Below, in pieces: positions 6,579-8,946 of a stretch of DNA of 8,946 nt (position 1 is the first letter of the stretch; every line of letters begins with the position of its first letter). A model generated the notes under the pieces. That model was not told the origin of the DNA and made no database searches. It was given only the letters and a program-made list of their open reading frames with translations. The DNA is from Clostridia bacterium (GTDB taxonomy: Bacteria; Bacillota; Clostridia; Oscillospirales; CAG-272). Position numbers and translations under genes: made by a program. Where the stretch lies: the NCBI GenBank assembly GCA_024404655.1, contig JAKSPR010000105.1:1-8946 (forward strand), written 5' to 3'.

Positions 6579-7622
6579 TCAGGCACAGGGATGGTTTTTG
6601 ACATAATCCATGATGGCGGCAAAGCCGAGTTCATTCATGTGCATACCGTCGCCGTTCTGGAAGTTCTCCGGCAGATAACCGTCGGCATTGACCAGCGCGG
6701 AATAGGTATTCAGATACGGCAGACCGTAGGCATCGGCGATCTCAACAATCCACTTGTTGGCATCACAGATTTTCTTATTGTTGATGGAATTCTGATTTTC
6801 ATAGGATTTTGCAATCGGATAGATGGACTGCAGAATCAGCTTCGTATTCGGGGACTTCTTGCGGACGGCCTCAACGACAGTCTGATATTCCGCCGCGAAA
6901 TAGGCGTCCTCCATGAAGGCAACGCCATTGACACCGAGGGTCATGATGAGATACTCCGGCTTGACGGAAGCGGCAAGATCACCGATGAGCTGCTCTTCCC
7001 CGGTCACAGGGTTATAGATGAGGTCCGTCATGGCGCGGAACAGCGCAAGGGTTCCGGAGGTCGGTGTCCAGACCTGGGTGGTATCACGGGAGCCGAAGAC
7101 CTTATAGGGCTTCATGCCGTAGGTGGTAGAATCGCCGAAGAAGACGAGCTTATCCACATAACCGGCAGGCGCAGTCCCCTCTGCAAGTGCGACTTTTGCA
7201 AGCAGCGCGTCATTATATTCCGGGATCACCACAGGCGGATCAACCTTGGGAGGCTCCGGTGCTTTCTCCGTTACCTTTTCCGTGATTTTTTCCGCCACCT
7301 TCTCCGTCACTTTTTCGGTGACCTTTTCGGTAACCTTTTCGGTCTTAGGAGGCGTGACGGGGGGTTCAGTCTGCTTTTCCGGCTGGGGCTGATTGCCGGC
7401 AGGGGTTGACTCCTCCTGCGTATGGGAGGTCTGCGGGTCATCCGGGGTGATCTCCGCCTCGGTCTGTTTTTCATTTTTCGGCGGGGTATCGGGGTTTTCT
7501 GACTGTTTCAGTGCCGATGCAAAGAAAAGCACCATACACAGAATCATGATCAGCGCGGAGATCACGATGATCAGCGCGGCGCCGCTGTCCCTGCTTTTTC
7601 TGTATTTCTGTCCTCTTGCCAT
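6579..7622 (-). CDS. Membrane-anchored SGNH/GDSL hydrolase with TEKV-repeat stalk
   Basis: Predicted 347-residue type II membrane protein. The domains in order are a basic cytoplasmic tail (MARGQKYRKSRDSG), one membrane helix (about 15-38), a long low-complexity Pro/Glu/Thr/Lys stalk (about 40-135) with seven xEK units spaced every four residues (94-120), and an outer SGNH hydrolase domain (about 140-347). The catalytic blocks are visible: block I FFGDSTTYG with nucleophile S165, block III GVNG (230-233) holding the oxyanion Asn, and block V DGMH with D325 and H328. Such enzymes remove or transfer acyl groups, often acetyl, on wall polymers or glycans; the true substrate is unknown. An in-frame ATG at 7649 would add nine residues, but it lies inside a leader hairpin without a good ribosome site. 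AAAGGA ahead of 7622 supports the start given. The gene leads the operon with the DUF4358 lipoprotein and MATE genes. Confidence 0.86.
   Translation of the reverse strand: MARGQKYRKSRDSGAALIIVISALIMILCMVLFFASALKQSENPDTPPKNEKQTEAEITPDDPQTSHTQEESTPAGNQPQPEKQTEPPVTPPKTEKVTEKVTEKVTEKVAEKITEKVTEKAPEPPKVDPPVVIPEYNDALLAKVALAEGTAPAGYVDKLVFFGDSTTYGMKPYKVFGSRDTTQVWTPTSGTLALFRAMTDLIYNPVTGEEQLIGDLAASVKPEYLIMTLGVNGVAFMEDAYFAAEYQTVVEAVRKKSPNTKLILQSIYPIAKSYENQNSINNKKICDANKWIVEIADAYGLPYLNTYSALVNADGYLPENFQNGDGMHMNELGFAAIMDYVKNHPCA
7263..7343 (-). repeat. 12-bp coding tandem repeat (TEKV stalk)
   Basis: Seven xEK units with a four-residue period (TEKV, with one AEKI variant) lie in the stalk of the SGNH hydrolase. 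The DNA copies differ at synonymous positions, for example in the Val and Thr codons, so the array is not a fresh perfect duplication. The encoded segment is charged and likely extended or helical, and acts as a spacer through the cell wall. Confidence 0.85.
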
Positions 7623-7632
7623 TTTGATGTTA

Positions 7633-7638
7633 TCCTTT
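7633..7638 (-). promoter_or_regulatory. Ribosome binding site that sets the SGNH hydrolase start
   Basis: AAAGGA on the minus strand lies 10 nt before the ATG at 7622. That spacing is slightly long, but the upstream ATG at 7649 has only a GGCGG-like sequence before it and lies in a hairpin. This favours the shorter protein. Confidence 0.55.
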
Positions 7639-7643
7639 CGTGA

Positions 7644-7668
7644 CCGCATCGGCGTTTTCCGCCTGCGG
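7644..7668 (-). promoter_or_regulatory. Leader stem-loop ahead of the SGNH hydrolase ribosome site
   Basis: On the minus strand CCGCA pairs with TGCGG and the inner GGCG pairs with CGCC around a GAAAA loop, with a GA bulge on the 3' arm. The nine pairs are nearly all G-C. The hairpin ends a few nt before the AAAGGA site and is not followed by a T-run, so it is not a terminator. It may stabilise the transcript or influence ribosome access. Confidence 0.4.
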
Positions 7669-7706
7669 CTGTCTGATAATCATTTGAATGTCGTAATTCA
7701 CCTTCT

Positions 7707-7735
7707 ATTATATCACGCCGGGGACGAAAATACAA
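7707..7735 (-). promoter_or_regulatory. Extended -10 sigma-A promoter of the SGNH-DUF4358-MATE operon
   Basis: On the minus strand TTGTAT (7735-7730) is 17 bp from a perfect TATAAT (7712-7707), which is preceded by TGA to make an extended TGnTATAAT element. Transcription should start near 7700, giving a leader of about 78 nt that contains the stem-loop at 7644-7668. Confidence 0.88.
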
Positions 7736-7814
7736 GTAAATTCCATATTTTTGTTTTATTTACGGCAAAAACTGCCATTTTTGTCAGGATCTCCGCCTCC
7801 GGGAGCAGAATTTT

Positions 7815-8366
7815 TCACCCGCAGCGCTTGCAGACGCGCTCCATTCCGGCCTTCTGCGCATCCTCCGTGGTTCCGGATCTGATATTCTCCGAGCGGGCGA
7901 GGGCGGAACAGCTTTCCTTTGTATGCCATACGGAGCCACCGGAAGTCCAGAAAACGACGGCTTCGTCTGTGTTCCCATAGTCTCCCGGGATCGTGCGGTC
8001 TGGAATTTCACCGGTCACGGTTTCATCCGGAGATTCCCCGTTTTTCTGTCCGTCGAAGATGGAAAGGAGTGCGGCCGCAACGGCGCGGGAATCATGAATA
8101 CCGCCGAAGGATTCCGCCAGCGCTGCAAACTGCGGGTCATCAAGGAGGTCTCCCGCCGCAGCAAGATAGGGGTCATTGGTCGGCTCAACAGGTTCTGGTA
8201 CAGATGTCTCCGCAAGAGAAGAAACCGCCTCCCCTGTCTCTGTTTCATCGGAAACATAGTACCGACCGGGCCGGACAACCACGGCATCCGTGCCGCAGGC
8301 AGTAAGGAGCAGAAGCAAGGCAAGAACCATGCAAAGACAGATTCCCGGCAGCAATTTCCCGTTCAT
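7815..8366 (-). CDS. Lipoprotein with C-terminal His/Cys (H-x4-C...CxxC) tail
   Basis: This 183-residue protein has a signal sequence ending in a lipobox, LTAC, with the acylated cysteine at C24. The middle is acidic and flexible around a short probable helical segment (DDPQFAALAESFGGIHDSRA, 76-95). The last 48 residues form a compact module: VVFWTSGGSVWHTKESC, then SALARSENIRSGTTEDAQKAG, then VCKRCG. The ligand-like residues are H148, C153, C179 and C182. Similar tails (xVYxTxxGxxYHxxxCxxL...CxxC) are known to me at the ends of assorted clostridial secreted proteins, where they look like a small zinc site; no function is established. The start at 8366 is used because GGGGAGGG lies 10 nt upstream. 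The longer in-frame ATG at 8426 lies within the promoter itself and cannot be on the mRNA. No clear terminator follows. Confidence 0.85.
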   Translation of the reverse strand: MNGKLLPGICLCMVLALLLLLTACGTDAVVVRPGRYYVSDETETGEAVSSLAETSVPEPVEPTNDPYLAAAGDLLDDPQFAALAESFGGIHDSRAVAAALLSIFDGQKNGESPDETVTGEIPDRTIPGDYGNTDEAVVFWTSGGSVWHTKESCSALARSENIRSGTTEDAQKAGMERVCKRCG

Positions 8367-8376
8367 ACCGGATTTT

Positions 8377-8384
8377 CCCTCCCC
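8377..8384 (-). promoter_or_regulatory. Ribosome binding site that sets the 8366 lipoprotein start
   Basis: GGGGAGGG on the minus strand lies 10 nt before the ATG at 8366 and about 15 nt inside the predicted transcript. It fixes the start immediately before the signal peptide. Confidence 0.65.
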
Positions 8385-8405
8385 AGTTTCATCATTTTCG
8401 ACAGT

Positions 8406-8434
8406 ATTATACCAAATCCGACACATAAAATCAA
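8406..8434 (-). promoter_or_regulatory. Sigma-A promoter of the His/Cys-tail lipoprotein
   Basis: On the minus strand TTGATT (8434-8429) and TATAAT (8411-8406) are 17 bp apart. The start site is expected near 8399. It diverges from the tRNA promoter 49 bp away and has identical hexamers and spacing. Confidence 0.88.
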
Positions 8435-8482
8435 GAGCTTCGGCGCGGGATCTTCTCTGTATGGGAAATTTTTCAAAACATC

Positions 8483-8511
8483 TTGATTTTTAGGTGAATC
8501 CATGTTATAAT
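8483..8511 (+). promoter_or_regulatory. Extended -10 sigma-A promoter of tRNA-Leu
   Basis: TTGATT at 8483-8488 and TATAAT at 8506-8511 are 17 bp apart. TGT immediately before the -10 makes a TGnTATAAT extension. Transcription should start near 8518, about 13 nt before the mature tRNA. Confidence 0.9.
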
Positions 8512-8530
8512 ACTATTGTTCATAATCTTT

Positions 8531-8617
8531 GCCGGTGTGTTGGAATCGGTAGACGAGGGGGACTCAAAATCCCCAGTCAGCAATGGCGTGCGGGTTCAAG
8601 TCCCGCCACCGGCACCA
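8531..8617 (+). tRNA. tRNA-Leu (anticodon CAA)
   Basis: This is an 87-nt class II tRNA including an encoded CCA. The acceptor GCCGGTG (8531-8537) pairs perfectly with CACCGGC (8607-8613), followed by discriminator A and CCA. The anticodon stem GGGGA/TCCCC (8558-8562 and 8570-8574) encloses the 7-nt loop CTCAAAA, so the anticodon at 8565-8567 is CAA and reads the codon UUG. The D-arm region contains the typical Leu stretch GGTAGACGAGG. A long variable arm (GTCA/TGGC pairing) and a T arm GCGGG-TTCAAGT-CCCGC complete the cloverleaf. It has its own promoter and terminator. Confidence 0.97.
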
Positions 8618-8660
8618 TGTAAAAAACGCTTTTGTCTGCCGGACAAAAGCGTTTTTTACA
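8618..8660 (+). terminator. Terminator of tRNA-Leu, bidirectional 19-bp hairpin
   Basis: A perfect 19-bp inverted repeat (8618-8636 and 8642-8660) surrounds the 5-nt loop TGCCG. It begins directly after the tRNA CCA end. The stem core ACGCTTTTGTC is flanked by six A on the left and six T on the right, so it can terminate transcription on both strands. Confidence 0.93.
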
Positions 8661-8753
8661 GTGAAATTTGCCCTGCAGGCAAGTGAAACAGCTTCGCTGT
8701 GAAATATTTGCTTCGTAAATGTGAAATGTTCGCTTGCGCGAACGTGGGTATTT
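8661..8753 (+). repeat. Array of four mini-hairpins, each introduced by GTGAAA
   Basis: GTGAAA occurs at 8661, 8683, 8699 and 8721, with a degenerate GTGGGT at 8744. After each copy comes a short palindrome of different sequence: TTGCC-ctgca-GGCAA (8668-8682), ACAGC-ttc-GCTGT (8688-8700), ATTTGC-ttc-GTAAAT with one G-T pair (8706-8720) and GTTCGC-ttgc-GCGAAC (8728-8743). GAAAT at 8663-8667 can also pair with ATTTC at 8749-8753 and close the whole set. The stems differ but stay self-complementary, so structure rather than sequence seems to be kept. The array lies between the tRNA terminator and the ribosome site of the next gene. It could be a leader RNA element, or a REP-like or mobile-repeat remnant. 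Confidence 0.75.
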
Positions 8754-8771
8754 CAAGAAAGGAGTTCGCTC

Positions 8772-8946
8772 ATGAAACGTATTGTTATCCTGTTTTTATG
8801 TTTTCTGCTGTTGTTTCTCCCGGCCTGCTCATCAGGAGAGGATGCGGGTATAGTCGGCTCCTGGAAGATCACAAAATGCGTGGTCAACGGCGAAACGCTG
8901 AAAGCCATCAATGAGTATATTTTTTATTTCCACGATGACGGAACCG
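8772..8946 (+). CDS. Lipoprotein, possible lipocalin-like fold (cut by the right edge)
   Basis: The first 58 codons are visible. They encode a signal sequence MKRIVILFLCFLLLFLPACS with the lipobox LPAC and the acylated cysteine at C19. The mature part begins with GSWKITKCVVNGETL and continues to YIFYFHDDGT. An opening of the form GxW...G...Y.F..DGT is typical of small lipocalin-like lipoproteins, but too little is visible to assign a family. The start at 8772 is supported by AAAGGAG (8758-8764) 7 nt upstream. The leader contains the mini-hairpin array. I could not find a convincing promoter between the tRNA terminator and this gene, so expression may rely on terminator read-through or on a weak promoter inside the array. 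Confidence 0.85.
   Translation, partial: MKRIVILFLCFLLLFLPACSSGEDAGIVGSWKITKCVVNGETLKAINEYIFYFHDDGT

Noticed and set aside
6012..7409. Plus-strand open frame of 465 codons opposite the DUF4358 and SGNH genes
   Set aside because: It spans two well-supported genes and their gap in antisense, has no ribosome site or promoter, and its Phe/Arg/His-rich repeats are just the reverse of the TEKV codons.
7740..7814. Terminator after the His/Cys-tail lipoprotein
   Set aside because: CAAAAA/TTTTTG and GGCA/TGCC pairings exist, but the stems are short or all A-T and no T-run follows, so I do not call it.
7815..8426. Longer start at 8426 for the lipoprotein
   Set aside because: That ATG lies between the -35 and -10 of the gene's own promoter and puts 20 polar residues before the signal peptide.
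8531..8660. tRNA-Leu as an integration site for a mobile element
   Set aside because: No duplicate of the tRNA 3' end is visible downstream, and no integrase or phage gene is present in the window.
8661..8753. CRISPR array
   Set aside because: The repeated unit is only six bases, the intervals are 16-23 nt and are themselves palindromes, and there are no cas genes.

Overview
The window reads as ordinary chromosome of a Gram-positive anaerobe of the class Clostridia, most likely an Oscillospiraceae/Ruminococcaceae-type gut bacterium. This is an inference from four things: the dgt-dnaG gene pair, lipoproteins with clostridial small domains (DUF4358 and a C-terminal His-Cys-Cys-Cys tail), promoters close to the sigma-A consensus (TTGATT/TTGCTT, 17 bp, TATAAT) and strong Shine-Dalgarno sites in moderately GC-rich DNA. 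I see no phage, insertion sequence or CRISPR array.

Left part (1-3863, minus strand): housekeeping genes. In transcription order these are hflX (ribosome-associated GTPase) overlapping yigZ (IMPACT family) by one base, an AT-rich spacer of about 155 bp full of inverted repeats, dgt (HD-domain dNTP triphosphohydrolase), and dnaG (primase), which runs off the left edge. In Clostridia rpoD usually follows dnaG, but it is not in view.

Middle (3921-4674): rpmE (ribosomal protein L31, four-cysteine zinc form) is a self-contained unit on the minus strand with its own promoter and terminator. A plus-strand unit starts back-to-back with it and carries one small five-cysteine protein of unknown function, with a near-perfect promoter and a textbook terminator.

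Right part (4674-7735, minus strand): a three-gene operon under an extended -10 promoter. It encodes a membrane-anchored SGNH/GDSL hydrolase on a (TEKV)n stalk, a DUF4358 lipoprotein, and a MATE-family multidrug/solute exporter. The first two fit a cell-envelope role.

Right end (7815-8946): a minus-strand lipoprotein ending in a probable metal-binding tail diverges from a plus-strand tRNA-Leu(CAA). The tRNA is followed by a 19-bp perfect terminator hairpin and then by a compact array of four different mini-hairpins, each introduced by GTGAAA. The array sits in the leader of another lipoprotein gene cut by the right edge. This array is the most unusual structure in the window. The five-cysteine protein and the SGNH-DUF4358 operon are the next most interesting items.
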